64,000 nucleotides of DNA from an uncultured Polaribacter sp. (GCF_947503875.1 NZ_CANNFH010000007.1:116811-180810), one strand, 5' to 3'. Positions 36,479-44,477 are shown, counted from the first letter of the stretch. Notes: generated from the sequence alone by a model not told the origin. Made by a program: numbers and translations.

Positions 36479-37164
36479 AAATCTTTTCTTACCATAATAG
36501 CGTTAAGATTTGTGTTTGCATACTCATAGTATCCTTTATTAACTAAAAAATCTATTAGTTCACTTCTTCTCGCTCCTGTCCCAACTTCGGAATATTCTGC
36601 TGCTTCTACACATATAACTTTTGGTATAGATTTCTTAAAATTTATAGATTTTAAAATATCAAAATCCATACCTTCAGCATCTAAAGATAGAAAATCAGGA
36701 AATACTCCTGAACTATATTTATTAATTATTGTTTCCACAGTTGTTATATTTATTTGTTTTGTTTCTTCTATATTATACTTTCCTGTTTTAATATAGCTCT
36801 CACATTCATCTTTAGAAAATGAACTTAATGTAACGTCATTCATTATATAGAAATCTAAAGAATCTTCTTTTGCGCCTATTCCAATATTTAAGTTAATATC
36901 ATTTTTTCTGTGTTTTTTAAATGACTCTATCAAATAAGGATTTGCTTCAATATTAATACCTCTGGAACCATTTTTATAAAAAATAGCTGTATTATTTATA
37001 AAAAAAGGATCATTTGCTCCAATATCAATATAGGATGGTTTATTTATACCTCTGAGTAAAAAAATATATTTTATAATTAAATCTTCTCCAGATTGTGAAT
37101 AAGAAGTATTGCCCTTTGGTAATTTACCTTTATTCTTTTTGCTAGTTTTAAATATACTTATCAT
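36466..37164 (-). CDS. FkbM family methyltransferase
   Basis: A 232-residue S-adenosylmethionine-dependent enzyme. The SAM-binding part is PSYIDIGANDPFFINNTAIF, followed by GINIEANPYLIESFKKHRKN, NIGIGAKEDSLDFYI, and SLDAEGMDFDILKSINF, all FkbM features. In polysaccharide loci these O-methylate a sugar, sometimes the chain end to stop elongation; that terminating role fits a locus exporting by ABC transporter but is an inference. A 68-base gap separates it from wzt. Confidence 0.87.
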   Translation of the reverse strand: MISIFKTSKKNKGKLPKGNTSYSQSGEDLIIKYIFLLRGINKPSYIDIGANDPFFINNTAIFYKNGSRGINIEANPYLIESFKKHRKNDINLNIGIGAKEDSLDFYIMNDVTLSSFSKDECESYIKTGKYNIEETKQINITTVETIINKYSSGVFPDFLSLDAEGMDFDILKSINFKKSIPKVICVEAAEYSEVGTGARRSELIDFLVNKGYYEYANTNLNAIMVRKDFWFI

Positions 37165-37232
37165 TTTCTATTTTTTGTAAATGATTAATTTCAAATGTAT
37201 TAGTTTTAAAATAATAAAATAAGTAATTTAAA

Positions 37233-38600
37233 TTACATTCCCCATTTGATTAAAGGCATTATTACTCCTGGTCTTTTATCTGCATAGTTTTTATTAATTC
37301 CATTAATATTAAAAATAGTAATTGGAATATTAATTTCCCCTAAGGAAATCCACCTAACATTATGTATACCTATTGCAACACTAATTAAATAATTACCTGG
37401 TTTCAATAAATTTTTGGGTATACTAGCATTTAAATTGTAAGAACCTTTCATATAGCACTCTTGTTCCATAAGGTCGTCATTAAAAGATCTAAATACTACT
37501 TCACTGTTATTATTGTCTATTAGATCAAAACCTATTCGTAAACCATTAAGTGTTTTTTTTAACAGAAAATTAAACTCAAAACTTATTTCCTGATTGGTGT
37601 AAAAATTATAGTTAGATTCTCCATTTTCATTAATTAAATCAAAATTAATTAATTTAAATTCATCATCTTCTATTAACTTATCTTGGTATAAATGATTATT
37701 ATCTTTTTGATTTTTTAAATAATTTTCCACAGCATCTTCTGTAATACCAATAAATTTTATCGCTCCATCTTTCAAAACTATAACTTTACTGCATAAATTA
37801 GCTACAGCAGTCATGTTATGACTCACAAACAAGACAGTCCTACCATTTTTTCCTGAAATGTCTTTCATTTTACCAATTGCCTTCTTTTGAAATTCTACAT
37901 CACCAACTGCTAAAACTTCATCTATAATTAAAATGTCTGGCTCTAAATGGGCAGCCACTGCAAAAGCTAACCTTACTGTCATTCCACTAGAATAACGTTT
38001 AACAGGTGTATCTATATACCGTTCACAACCCGAAAAAGCTACAATTTCATCTAACTTAGCCGCGATTTCTTTTTTGGTCATTCCTAAAATGGCGCCATTT
38101 AAAAAGATGTTTTCTTTACCGGTCATTTCTGGGTGAAAACCAGTACCAACTTCTAATAAAGAGGCAATTCTACCCTTAGATTTTATGCTTCCTGTTGTTG
38201 GTCCAGTAACTTTAGATAATATTTTTAGTAAAGTAGATTTTCCTGCTCCGTTTTTACCAATTATTCCTAAAACTTCTCCTTTTTTTACTTCAAAATTAAT
38301 ATCTTTTAAAGCCCAAACATATTCAGAATTTCCCTTAGAAGCTCTGTCGTTAGTTTCGCCTATTTTTAAATACGGGTCTTCTTTTCCTCTAATTCGCGCC
38401 AAAAACCGATTAAAATCGTGACTAATGGTTCCTGTGCCCACAGTTCCTAAACGGTATTGTTTAGAGAGATTTTCGACTTTTAAAATAACTTCAGTTGTCG
38501 GTTCTCTGTTCCCTGTTTTCAGTTGACGGCTATCCATGGTCTCATGTCGGTTTTCGTTTCTCGATTCCGTTTCTTCGTTTGATTTACTCAGGTTCTCCAT
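37233..38600 (-). CDS. wzt: Polysaccharide ABC transporter ATPase Wzt with C-terminal glycan-binding domain
   Basis: A 455-residue protein. ABC domain (about 40-280): Walker A GIIGKNGAGKSTLLKI, signature RYSSGMTVRLAFAVAAHLEP, Walker B DILIIDEVLAVGD, switch histidine in VSHNMTAV. The C-terminal 150 residues (about 305-445) form a beta-rich Wzt_C domain of the sort that recognises the finished chain. Odd: the first 40 residues before VILKVENLSKQYRLG are low complexity and coded by degenerate 7-base units (see the repeat entry). A later Met (residue 22) could also be the start, but still lies in the repeat. It overlaps the four-helix-bundle gene by 13 bases. Confidence 0.93.
   Translation of the reverse strand: MENLSKSNEETESRNENRHETMDSRQLKTGNREPTTEVILKVENLSKQYRLGTVGTGTISHDFNRFLARIRGKEDPYLKIGETNDRASKGNSEYVWALKDINFEVKKGEVLGIIGKNGAGKSTLLKILSKVTGPTTGSIKSKGRIASLLEVGTGFHPEMTGKENIFLNGAILGMTKKEIAAKLDEIVAFSGCERYIDTPVKRYSSGMTVRLAFAVAAHLEPDILIIDEVLAVGDVEFQKKAIGKMKDISGKNGRTVLFVSHNMTAVANLCSKVIVLKDGAIKFIGITEDAVENYLKNQKDNNHLYQDKLIEDDEFKLINFDLINENGESNYNFYTNQEISFEFNFLLKKTLNGLRIGFDLIDNNNSEVVFRSFNDDLMEQECYMKGSYNLNASIPKNLLKPGNYLISVAIGIHNVRWISLGEINIPITIFNINGINKNYADKRPGVIMPLIKWGM
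38491..38581. repeat. Degenerate 7-base repeats inside the 5' end of wzt
   Basis: Thirteen consecutive 7-base units on the plus strand: TCAGTTG, TCGGTTC, TCTGTTC, CCTGTTT, TCAGTTG, then less regular ones, and TCGGTTT, TCGTTTC, TCGATTC near the end. Most fit TCnGTTn or a near variant. They lie wholly within the Wzt extension before its conserved core, so the repeat has been captured into coding sequence. Confidence 0.7.
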
Positions 38601-38950
38601 TCTCTTTCTACATAGGTTATAAATGTAAATAATTTTGCTCCTAATATATCATATTTCTTTTGTAAATCATTACAAGCTTCTAATTTATGTATGTTATAAA
38701 TCATCTCTAATTGTGATAAACATTCTAATAATGAAGCATGTGCATAAATTAAAAACTTTACGAAATCTTGTTTATATTTTCTTCTACCATAACCTTCTAC
38801 AATATTATCTTTAATACTTTTAGATGATCTTCTAATTTGACTACCTTGTTCATAAAGTTCATACTTTGGCAATTGCATAGTTAAATGGTGCACCTCTACA
38901 GCGTAAGAAAATGCCAATTTGTAAACATCTAAATCTTTATAGCTTTTCAT
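38588..38950 (-). CDS. Four-helix-bundle protein (TIGR02436 / 23S rRNA intervening-sequence protein family)
   Basis: About 120 residues from ATG at 38950. The ORF track begins at a TTG (38977) that lies inside a 7-base repeat, adding only MVDGLKSKK; the family normally starts as MKSYKDLDVYKLAFSYAVEV. Family marks: QIRRSSKSIKDNIVEGYGRR and LIYAHASLLECLSQLEMI. The fold is a pentameric four-helix bundle related to Avd of diversity-generating retroelements; the cellular role is unknown. It splits wzm from wzt, overlapping the start of wzt, and is bounded on both sides by heptamer repeats, so it looks like an insertion in the locus. Confidence 0.88.
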   Translation of the reverse strand: MKSYKDLDVYKLAFSYAVEVHHLTMQLPKYELYEQGSQIRRSSKSIKDNIVEGYGRRKYKQDFVKFLIYAHASLLECLSQLEMIYNIHKLEACNDLQKKYDILGAKLFTFITYVEREWRT

Positions 38951-38964
38951 TTTTTTACTTTTTA

Positions 38965-39027
38965 AACCATCAACCAAAAACCATCAACCAAAAACCATTC
39001 ACCACCAACCACAAACCATCAACCATT
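38965..39027. repeat. Heptamer repeat AACCATC/AACCAAA
   Basis: Nine 7-base units on the plus strand: AACCATC, AACCAAA, AACCATC, AACCAAA, AACCATT, CACCACC, AACCACA, AACCATC, AACCATT. On the coding strand of the four-helix-bundle gene this is a TGGTTGA/TGGTTTT array directly upstream of its start, reaching into the stop codon of wzm. The same heptamer ends the window (63924-64000). Confidence 0.85.
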
Positions 39028-39895
39028 ATACAGTATCTATAAATGTCTTCTCTGTTTTATTAAAAATTAGTAATCCTAAAAAGAAAACGGTAATTGTAAA
39101 TATGGCTGTGTAAATTAAACCAAAAGCGGAAAAATTACCATCGTTTAACAAAATATATCTTCCAAATTCTATTAAATGTGCTAGAGGATTATAATCTACA
39201 ATCCAAGATAAATTGTATCCTTTTATGTTGTTTAATTTATCGCGCATTAAATCTAAAGGATACATTACTGCAGATAAATACATGAGTAATTGCACACCAA
39301 AGCCTACTAAAAAAGTGACATCTCTATACTTGGTTACCATTGAAGAAATAATCATACCTAAACCCAAACCAACCATACCCATGGCTACTATTAAAATAGG
39401 TAAAAAAATAAGTAATTTATTTGGTGTTATAGTAGCTCCAGAAAGATAATAATACAAATAAAAACAGATAAATATAAAAATCTGAATTCCGAATTTTAAT
39501 AAATTAGAAACCACTATAGACATGGGCATAATAACTCTAGGGAAATACACTTTCCCAAAAATGGCGGCATTTTTTTTAAAGGTATCTGAGGTAGCCGTTA
39601 AACAATCTTTAAAATAATTCCAAATGGTAATACCTGCTAAATTGAATAAAAAAGGCGGAATTTCACCCGTAGAAATACCTGCGATATTATTAAAAACTAA
39701 AGTAAAAATTACGGAGGTAAAAAGTGGCTGAATTAAATACCAAAGTGGTCCTAAAATGGTTTGCTTATAAACGGTAACTACATCTCTTTTTACAAACAAA
39801 AAAAGTAAATCTCTATATTGCCAAACTTCTTTTAAATTTAAATCGAATAAGTTGGTTTTTGGCGAAATTTCGAAAAGCCATTTTTCTTTCTGCAT
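39026..39895 (-). CDS. wzm: Polysaccharide ABC transporter permease Wzm
   Basis: A 289-residue ABC-2 type permease with six predicted membrane segments. The N-terminal amphipathic stretch YRDLLFLFVKRDVVTVYKQT, then ILGPLWYLIQPLFTSVIFTL, IPPFLFNLAGITIWNYF and a GLGLGMIISSMVTKYRDVTF block are those of Wzm/KpsM/TagG proteins. With Wzt it moves the lipid-linked glycan across the inner membrane. It is the first gene of the minus-strand locus, about 20 bases from a good promoter. Confidence 0.93.
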   Translation of the reverse strand: MQKEKWLFEISPKTNLFDLNLKEVWQYRDLLFLFVKRDVVTVYKQTILGPLWYLIQPLFTSVIFTLVFNNIAGISTGEIPPFLFNLAGITIWNYFKDCLTATSDTFKKNAAIFGKVYFPRVIMPMSIVVSNLLKFGIQIFIFICFYLYYYLSGATITPNKLLIFLPILIVAMGMVGLGLGMIISSMVTKYRDVTFLVGFGVQLLMYLSAVMYPLDLMRDKLNNIKGYNLSWIVDYNPLAHLIEFGRYILLNDGNFSAFGLIYTAIFTITVFFLGLLIFNKTEKTFIDTV

Positions 39896-39916
39896 TAGTA
39901 GTAAAGGTTAGGGACA

Positions 39917-39950
39917 CAAATATAATTTTTTTAATTTAAAATCGACCAAC
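39917..39950 (-). promoter_or_regulatory. Promoter of the polysaccharide locus
   Basis: On the minus strand GTTG, 22 bases, TATATTTG, the latter a full TAnnTTTG match. The spacing is one or two bases longer than usual. The wzm start codon follows about 20 bases downstream. It is the only good promoter I saw ahead of this set of genes. Confidence 0.5.
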
Positions 39951-39997
39951 TTTAATAGGAAGGGTTTTATTTTTACATTTGATAAATCTTTGAAGTT

Positions 39998-40210
39998 TTG
40001 AACTCAATTTCTATTGAAATTATCCCTTTTAAAGACGAGCTTTCTAAAGATTTTTAAGAGGTAGACGTTGCGTGGTAAACCAAATATTTTTACGCAGAGC
40101 CTTATGATGAACAAGTACTAAGCAAACTACAAGAACATATTATAACGCAAGGTGGTTATCTGTTTTATACCAAATAAGGAAAAATCGATTTAGAAAATAC
40201 CGTTTGTTAG
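39998..40210 (+). pseudogene. Decayed GNAT-type N-acetyltransferase fragment
   Basis: Reading the plus-strand frame from the TTG at 39998 gives SIEIIPFKDELSKDF, stop, EVDVAW, stop, TKYFYAEPYDEQVLSKLQEH, then GGYLFYTK, stop, GKIDLENTV. This matches the well-known start of small GNAT acetyltransferases (pattern: DF..LNxxWL.KYF..EP.D...L..P...I...GG.IFFA...G...GTV) as I remember it, with stops at three places where a Tyr, Trp-Leu/Ile or Tyr-Gln would be. The acetyl-CoA motif part is lost. It sits between the polysaccharide locus and aroQ. Confidence 0.65.
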
Positions 40211-40241
40211 TCAGTTACAATTTATACTATTTTAAAACGAA

Positions 40242-40318
40242 TGTCATTTCAACTTTACGGAGAAATCTTAAATTTAATAATAGATTTCCCAACTACACTG
40301 CGTTACGTTCAAATGACA
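40242..40318. repeat. Palindromic REP-like element
   Basis: TGTCATTTCAACTTTACGG at the left, GTTACGTTCAAATGACA at the right, and AGAAATCT / AGATTTC inside, giving a hairpin of about 77 bases. Same family as the arrays at 41.8-42.3 kb, 49.2 kb and 54.8 kb. Confidence 0.7.
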
Positions 40319-40375
40319 AATATTTGATTTTCAATCAAGGTCATTAAAAAAACAGATTATGAGACAAGTTTAGCA

Positions 40376-40789
40376 CTACAAAAAACTCTGAATTGCCAAA
40401 TCATAACCTTTTAAACCAAAACCAAACAAAACACCACTTGCATTTGGCGATATATAACTGTGCTGTCTGAATTCTTCTCTGGCATGTATGTTAGAAATAT
40501 GCACTTCTACAACAGGAGTTTCTATTCCTTTTATAGCATCTCCAATACCAACAGAGGTATGCGTATAAGCCGCTGCATTTAATATAATACCATCACAATT
40601 AAAACCAACTTCATGCAATTTATCTATCAGTTCTCCTTCAATATTCGATTGAAAATAGGATAATTCTACATTTTTAAATCGCAATTGTAAGTCTTTAAAA
40701 TAATCTTCAAAAGTTTGAGAACCATAAATTTCTGGCTCTCTTTTTCCTAAAAGATTTAAATTTGGTCCGTTAATTATAATAATTTTCAA
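40376..40789 (-). CDS. aroQ: 3-dehydroquinate dehydratase, type II
   Basis: A 137-residue shikimate-pathway enzyme of the small dodecameric type. Marks: INGPNLNLLGKREPEIYG, whose tyrosine (Tyr22) and arginine act in catalysis, FQSNIEGELIDKLHE, ILNAAAYTHTSVGIGDAI and VEVHISNIHAREEFRQHS with the catalytic histidine. It diverges from xerD over 43 bases, an arrangement common in flavobacteria. Confidence 0.95.
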   Translation of the reverse strand: MKIIIINGPNLNLLGKREPEIYGSQTFEDYFKDLQLRFKNVELSYFQSNIEGELIDKLHEVGFNCDGIILNAAAYTHTSVGIGDAIKGIETPVVEVHISNIHAREEFRQHSYISPNASGVLFGFGLKGYDLAIQSFL

Positions 40790-40832
40790 AAGATTGTAAT
40801 TTTAGTTTGTAAATATATTTTATTTTTAACAA

Positions 40833-41738
40833 ATGAAATGGCAAAATGCAATTAAAGATTACCAAACGTATTTAAAAATAGAGCGTGGTCTCGCAAAAAA
40901 CACGATAGACAGCTATTCTAAAGATTTAGAAAAATTGGTTTTGTTTTTAAATGATAGTAACCTAATTGTTTCTCCAATTGCTATTGATAACGAAACTATA
41001 AAAGAATTTATTTATCAAGTTGCTAAACAAGTAAACCCTAGAAGTCAGGCAAGAATAATATCTGGTTTGCGCAGTTTTTTTGATTATTTGGTTTTTGAAG
41101 ATTATAGAGAAACCAACCCAACAGATTTATTAGAAACGCCTAAAATTGGTAGAAAATTACCAGATACCTTATCGCAATTTGAAATTGATAAACTAATCGC
41201 TAGTATCGACTTAAGTCATCCACAAGGAGAAAGAAACAGAACTATTTTAGAAACTTTATACAGTTGTGGCTTGCGTGTAAGTGAAGTAATTACCTTAAAA
41301 ATTTCTGATTTATTTTTTGAAGAAGGTTTTATAAGGGTTTTGGGTAAGGGAAACAAAGAGCGCTTTGTACCCATTCACCCTTCTGCACAAAAATATATTT
41401 TATTTTACATAAATGATATTAGAGCACACATAAATCCTCAAAAGAACTTTGAAGACACCTTGTTTTTAAATAGAAGAGGCAAAGGTTTATCTAGACAAAT
41501 GGTATTTCTAATTTTAAAAGATTTAGCCATCAAAATCGATTTGAAAAAGAAAATTAGTCCACACACATTGCGCCATTCTTTTGCTACACATTTACTGCAA
41601 AATGGAGCCGATTTAAGAGCTATTCAACAAATGTTAGGTCATGAAAGCATCACCACAACAGAAGTTTATGTGCATGTAGACAAAACCTATTTAAAAGAGG
41701 TCGTAGAAACGTTTCACCCAAGGGCTTCTTATTCTTAA
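40833..41738 (+). CDS. xerD: Tyrosine recombinase XerD
   Basis: A 301-residue site-specific recombinase. N-terminal SAM-like domain (YQTYLKIERGLAKNTIDSYS), then the catalytic domain with Arg148 (SCGLRVSEV), Lys172 (GKGNKERFVPI), His244 and Arg247 (HTLRHSFATHL), His270 (LGHESI) and nucleophile Tyr279 (TTEVYVHVD): all six active-site residues. It resolves chromosome dimers at dif with FtsK; the length and context next to aroQ point to the housekeeping enzyme, not a phage integrase. Confidence 0.93.
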   Translation: MKWQNAIKDYQTYLKIERGLAKNTIDSYSKDLEKLVLFLNDSNLIVSPIAIDNETIKEFIYQVAKQVNPRSQARIISGLRSFFDYLVFEDYRETNPTDLLETPKIGRKLPDTLSQFEIDKLIASIDLSHPQGERNRTILETLYSCGLRVSEVITLKISDLFFEEGFIRVLGKGNKERFVPIHPSAQKYILFYINDIRAHINPQKNFEDTLFLNRRGKGLSRQMVFLILKDLAIKIDLKKKISPHTLRHSFATHLLQNGADLRAIQQMLGHESITTTEVYVHVDKTYLKEVVETFHPRASYS

Positions 41739-41764
41739 ACTCCACAAGTGGAAGATCACTATTT

Positions 41765-42261
41765 AATTTTGAGCGAAACAGAGTGAAGTCGAAAAATCTC
41801 ACATCAAAACAAACAAAGACTTCTCCACAAGGTCGAAATGACAGAAATGACAAAAAGGTTTTACTATGCAACACAACAGTAAGCACACAAACTTGTCACT
41901 TCGATTTTAAGAGAAGTCCCATTAGAGTAAGAAATACATCTGTTATACTTTATTAAATGCTTTGCTTTATAAGATTTCTCCACAAGGTCGAAATGACAAA
42001 CAAACGTCATTTTGAGCGAAACAAAGTGAAGTCGAAAAATCTCACATCAAAACAAACGAAATTTCTCCACAAGTTCGAAATGACAATCAATTGTCATTTT
42101 GAGCGAAACAAAGTGGAGTCGAAAAATCTCATATCAAAACAAACAAAGATTTCTCCACAAGGTGGAAATGACAATCAAATGTCATTTTGAGCGAAACAAA
42201 GTGAAGTCGAAAAATCTCACCTCAAAACAAACAAAGATTTCTCCGCAAGTTCGAAATGACA
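41765..42261. repeat. Tandem array of REP-like palindromic elements
   Basis: Four full units of about 80 bases (41765-41843, 42006-42085, 42092-42173, 42180-42261) and one partial, diverged unit (about 41893-41997). A full unit reads TGTCATTTTGAGCGAAAC, AAGTGAAGTCGAAAAATCTC, a spacer CATCAAAACAAACAAAG, ATTTCTCCACAAG and TTCGAAATGACA, so the ends pair as an imperfect hairpin. Two ORF-track entries here are translations of the repeat. The array fills the gap between xerD and rny. Confidence 0.85.
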
Positions 42262-42285
42262 ACTATAAGAAAAATAACAAAAAAC

Positions 42286-42320
42286 AAAAAGACTTTTCTG
42301 CAAATAGCAAAAAAGTCTTT
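42286..42320. terminator. Hairpin between convergent xerD and rny
   Basis: AAAGACTTTT, a 12-base loop, AAAAAGTCTTT: a stem of about ten pairs. On the minus strand a T-rich run (TTGTTTTTTG) follows, so it fits as the rny terminator; on the plus strand TATT follows, so it may also serve the other side. Confidence 0.5.
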
Positions 42321-42375
42321 ATTCTATAAAATACACAAGAGTGTCTCTTCCCTCAGGGAAGATTAAGATGGGATA

Positions 42376-43941
42376 CTACTTTGCCACATTCACCGCTCGT
42401 GTTTCTCTAATAACTGTAACCTTAACTTGCCCTGGATACGTCATATCATTTTGTATTTTCTGAGAAATACTAAAAGACAATTCTGATGCTTTGGTATCAT
42501 TCACTTTAGTGCTTTCTACCATAACACGTAATTCTCTACCCGCTTGAATTGCATAAGCCTTCTGTACTCCAGAAAAACCAAAAGCAATGTCTTCTAGGTC
42601 TTTTAAACGTTGTATGTAAGAATCTAAAACCTGACGTCTTGCACCTGGTCTTGCTCCAGAAATTGCATCACAAACTTGCACTATTGGAGAAATTAAAGAT
42701 TTCATTTCAATCTCATCATGGTGTGCACCAATGGCGTTACAAACATCTGGCTTTTCACCATATTTTTCTGCCCATTGCATTCCTAATAATGCGTGTGGTA
42801 ATTCACTTTCTTCATTAGGTACTTTACCAATATCGTGCAACAAACCAGCTCTTTTGGCAACCTTCGCATTTAAGCCCATTTCTGAAGCCATAATACCGCA
42901 TAAATTTGCCACTTCTCTAGAGTGCTGCAATAAATTTTGACCGTAAGAAGATCTATATTTCATTCTACCCACAGCTTTTATCAATTCTGGGTGTAAACCA
43001 TGAATTCCTAAATCGATAACCGTTCTTTTACCAACTTCTATAATTTCTTGGGTAATTTGTTTTTCTGTTTTCCCTACAACTTCTTCAATTCTTGCTGGAT
43101 GAATTCTACCATCTGTAACCAATTTATGTAAAGATAAACGTGCAATTTCTCTTCTAATTGGATCAAAACAAGACAAAATAATAGCATCTGGCGTATCGTC
43201 TACAATAATTTCTACACCTGTTGCAGCTTCTATTGCTCTAATATTACGTCCTTCTCTACCAATTATTCGACCTTTTACATCATCAGACTCTAAATTAAAA
43301 ACAGAAACACAATTTTCTACAGCTTGCTCTACACCTACTCTTTGTATAGTACCTAAAACTACTTTTCTGGCTTCTTGTTCCGCAGTTAATTTCGCCTCTT
43401 CAACAGCTGTTTGTATAAATGCCATTGCCTCTGTCTTTGCTTCATCTTTTAAAGAAGATACCAATTCTTTTTTAGCTTCATCTGCAGATAGACCAGAGAT
43501 TTGTTCTAACATATCTACATGTCTTTTGTGCATTTTGTCTAATTCTCCTTCCTTCTTTTCTAAGAAATCTAGTTTAAAATCGTAATCTTTATTTTTAGCT
43601 TCTAAAGATTGATTTAATCGTTTATTTTTATCTACTTCAGAGGCAACTTTAGATTCTCTATCTCTAATTCTTTTCTCTACATCAGAAATCTTTTTTTCTC
43701 TAGAAAGTATAACTTTTTCGTGCTCAGATTTAAGCTCTATAAACTTTTCTTTTGCCTGTAAAATCTTATCTTTTTTTATTGATTCTGCATCAATTTTTGC
43801 CTCTTTTATAATTGTTGAAGCTTCTTTCTTGGTATCATTTAACAATTTTGTACCCTTTGATTTCTCTATAGTTTTGGCAATAATAAAGCCGACTAATATT
43901 CCAATAATTCCCACAATAATGGGAAGTAACATTCCATCCAT
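42376..43941 (-). CDS. rny: Ribonuclease Y
   Basis: A 521-residue membrane-anchored endoribonuclease that starts mRNA decay. One N-terminal membrane segment ([19 protein letters not shown]), a coiled coil of about 160 residues, a KH domain ([20 protein letters not shown], about 211-275) and an HD domain with [13 protein letters not shown] and IGAHHDE (metal ligands). Length equals that of the Bacillus enzyme. It lies downstream of zapA and the 6S-like RNA. Confidence 0.95.
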   Translation of the reverse strand: MDGMLLPIIVGIIGILVGFIIAKTIEKSKGTKLLNDTKKEASTIIKEAKIDAESIKKDKILQAKEKFIELKSEHEKVILSREKKISDVEKRIRDRESKVASEVDKNKRLNQSLEAKNKDYDFKLDFLEKKEGELDKMHKRHVDMLEQISGLSADEAKKELVSSLKDEAKTEAMAFIQTAVEEAKLTAEQEARKVVLGTIQRVGVEQAVENCVSVFNLESDDVKGRIIGREGRNIRAIEAATGVEIIVDDTPDAIILSCFDPIRREIARLSLHKLVTDGRIHPARIEEVVGKTEKQITQEIIEVGKRTVIDLGIHGLHPELIKAVGRMKYRSSYGQNLLQHSREVANLCGIMASEMGLNAKVAKRAGLLHDIGKVPNEESELPHALLGMQWAEKYGEKPDVCNAIGAHHDEIEMKSLISPIVQVCDAISGARPGARRQVLDSYIQRLKDLEDIAFGFSGVQKAYAIQAGRELRVMVESTKVNDTKASELSFSISQKIQNDMTYPGQVKVTVIRETRAVNVAK

Positions 43942-43959
43942 AATTTAAGTTTAGTATAT

Positions 43960-44146
43960 AAAAAAAGCCTACGATAGTTTGGTTTTTATAAACTCCATTA
44001 TGACAAGTTTAGGACTAACTAGCTGATCAAGAATCCATCTAAAAACTGAAACAAGTTCAATAATAATGGCGTGCTTTGGCAACTAAGACTCATCCTTCAT
44101 AATAGGTATTTGTTGAGTTTATCAAACAATTTACTAACGTAGGCAG
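43960..44146 (-). ncRNA. ssrS: 6S RNA (6S-Flavo type), ssrS
   Basis: The 230-base gap between zapA and rny has no frame, but its minus strand folds into one long rod. The outer ends GCCTACG and CGTAGGC pair exactly, followed inside by TTAGT/ACTA and by ATAAACTC/GAGTTTAT (eight pairs) and CCTATTATGA/TCATAATGG; the 3' side runs into TTTTTTT, a terminator. Length about 180 bases, rod shape with a central part left unpaired and location next to zapA all match 6S RNA, which binds the housekeeping RNA polymerase. The exact 5' end is not known. Confidence 0.75.
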
Positions 44147-44172
44147 TGTTTTGTTAATGTGTTTTAAAGAAC

Positions 44173-44463
44173 TTATTTTAAATGAGTTTGCACCAATTGT
44201 GTTAACTCTTTAATTTTATTTATCGTTTCAACTTGTTCTGTATCTTTTTGTAGTGATGAAATTTCTAATTTTGATGCAAATTGTAATGCACACATGGCTA
44301 AAACATCTTGTTTATCGCTAACTGCATAGTTTTGTTCAAACCTAGAAATTAAGGTATTAATTGCTAAAGCCGCTTTACGCATCCCCTCTTCCTCTTTAAT
44401 GTTATTTACACTTAAAGGATAGGTTCTACCTGCAATTACAATATTAATTTTTAATTTATCCAC
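44173..44463 (-). CDS. zapA: Cell division protein ZapA
   Basis: A 96-residue protein that bundles FtsZ at mid-cell. N-terminal IVIAGRTYPLSVNNIKEEEG, the ZapA head, then a helix through ALAINTLISRFEQNYAVSDKQ and a coiled-coil tail. It lies 14 bases after the coiled-coil gene upstream and is followed by the 6S-like RNA. Confidence 0.88.
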   Translation of the reverse strand: MDKLKINIVIAGRTYPLSVNNIKEEEGMRKAALAINTLISRFEQNYAVSDKQDVLAMCALQFASKLEISSLQKDTEQVETINKIKELTQLVQTHLK

Positions 44464-44477
44464 TATTTAAAAGAACG

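Noticed and set aside
38951-38977. Nine-residue longer N-terminus of the four-helix-bundle protein
   Set aside because: It starts with a TTG inside the heptamer repeat; ATG at 38950 matches the family start.
36466-39895. Diversity-generating retroelement around the Avd-like protein
   Set aside because: No reverse transcriptase gene or template/variable repeat pair was found nearby.
40833-41738. Phage-type integrase marking a genomic island
   Set aside because: Length, residues and the aroQ neighbour fit housekeeping XerD; no att-like duplication was seen.
41765-42261. Possible CRISPR-like array after xerD
   Set aside because: Units of about 80 bases are palindromic and nearly identical throughout, including what would be the spacers; no cas gene in the window.
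41957-42329. Two plus-strand ORFs (77 and 76 residues) in the ORF track
   Set aside because: They are translations of the REP-like units (repeated HFERNKVKSKNLTSKQ); no start context and no independent support.
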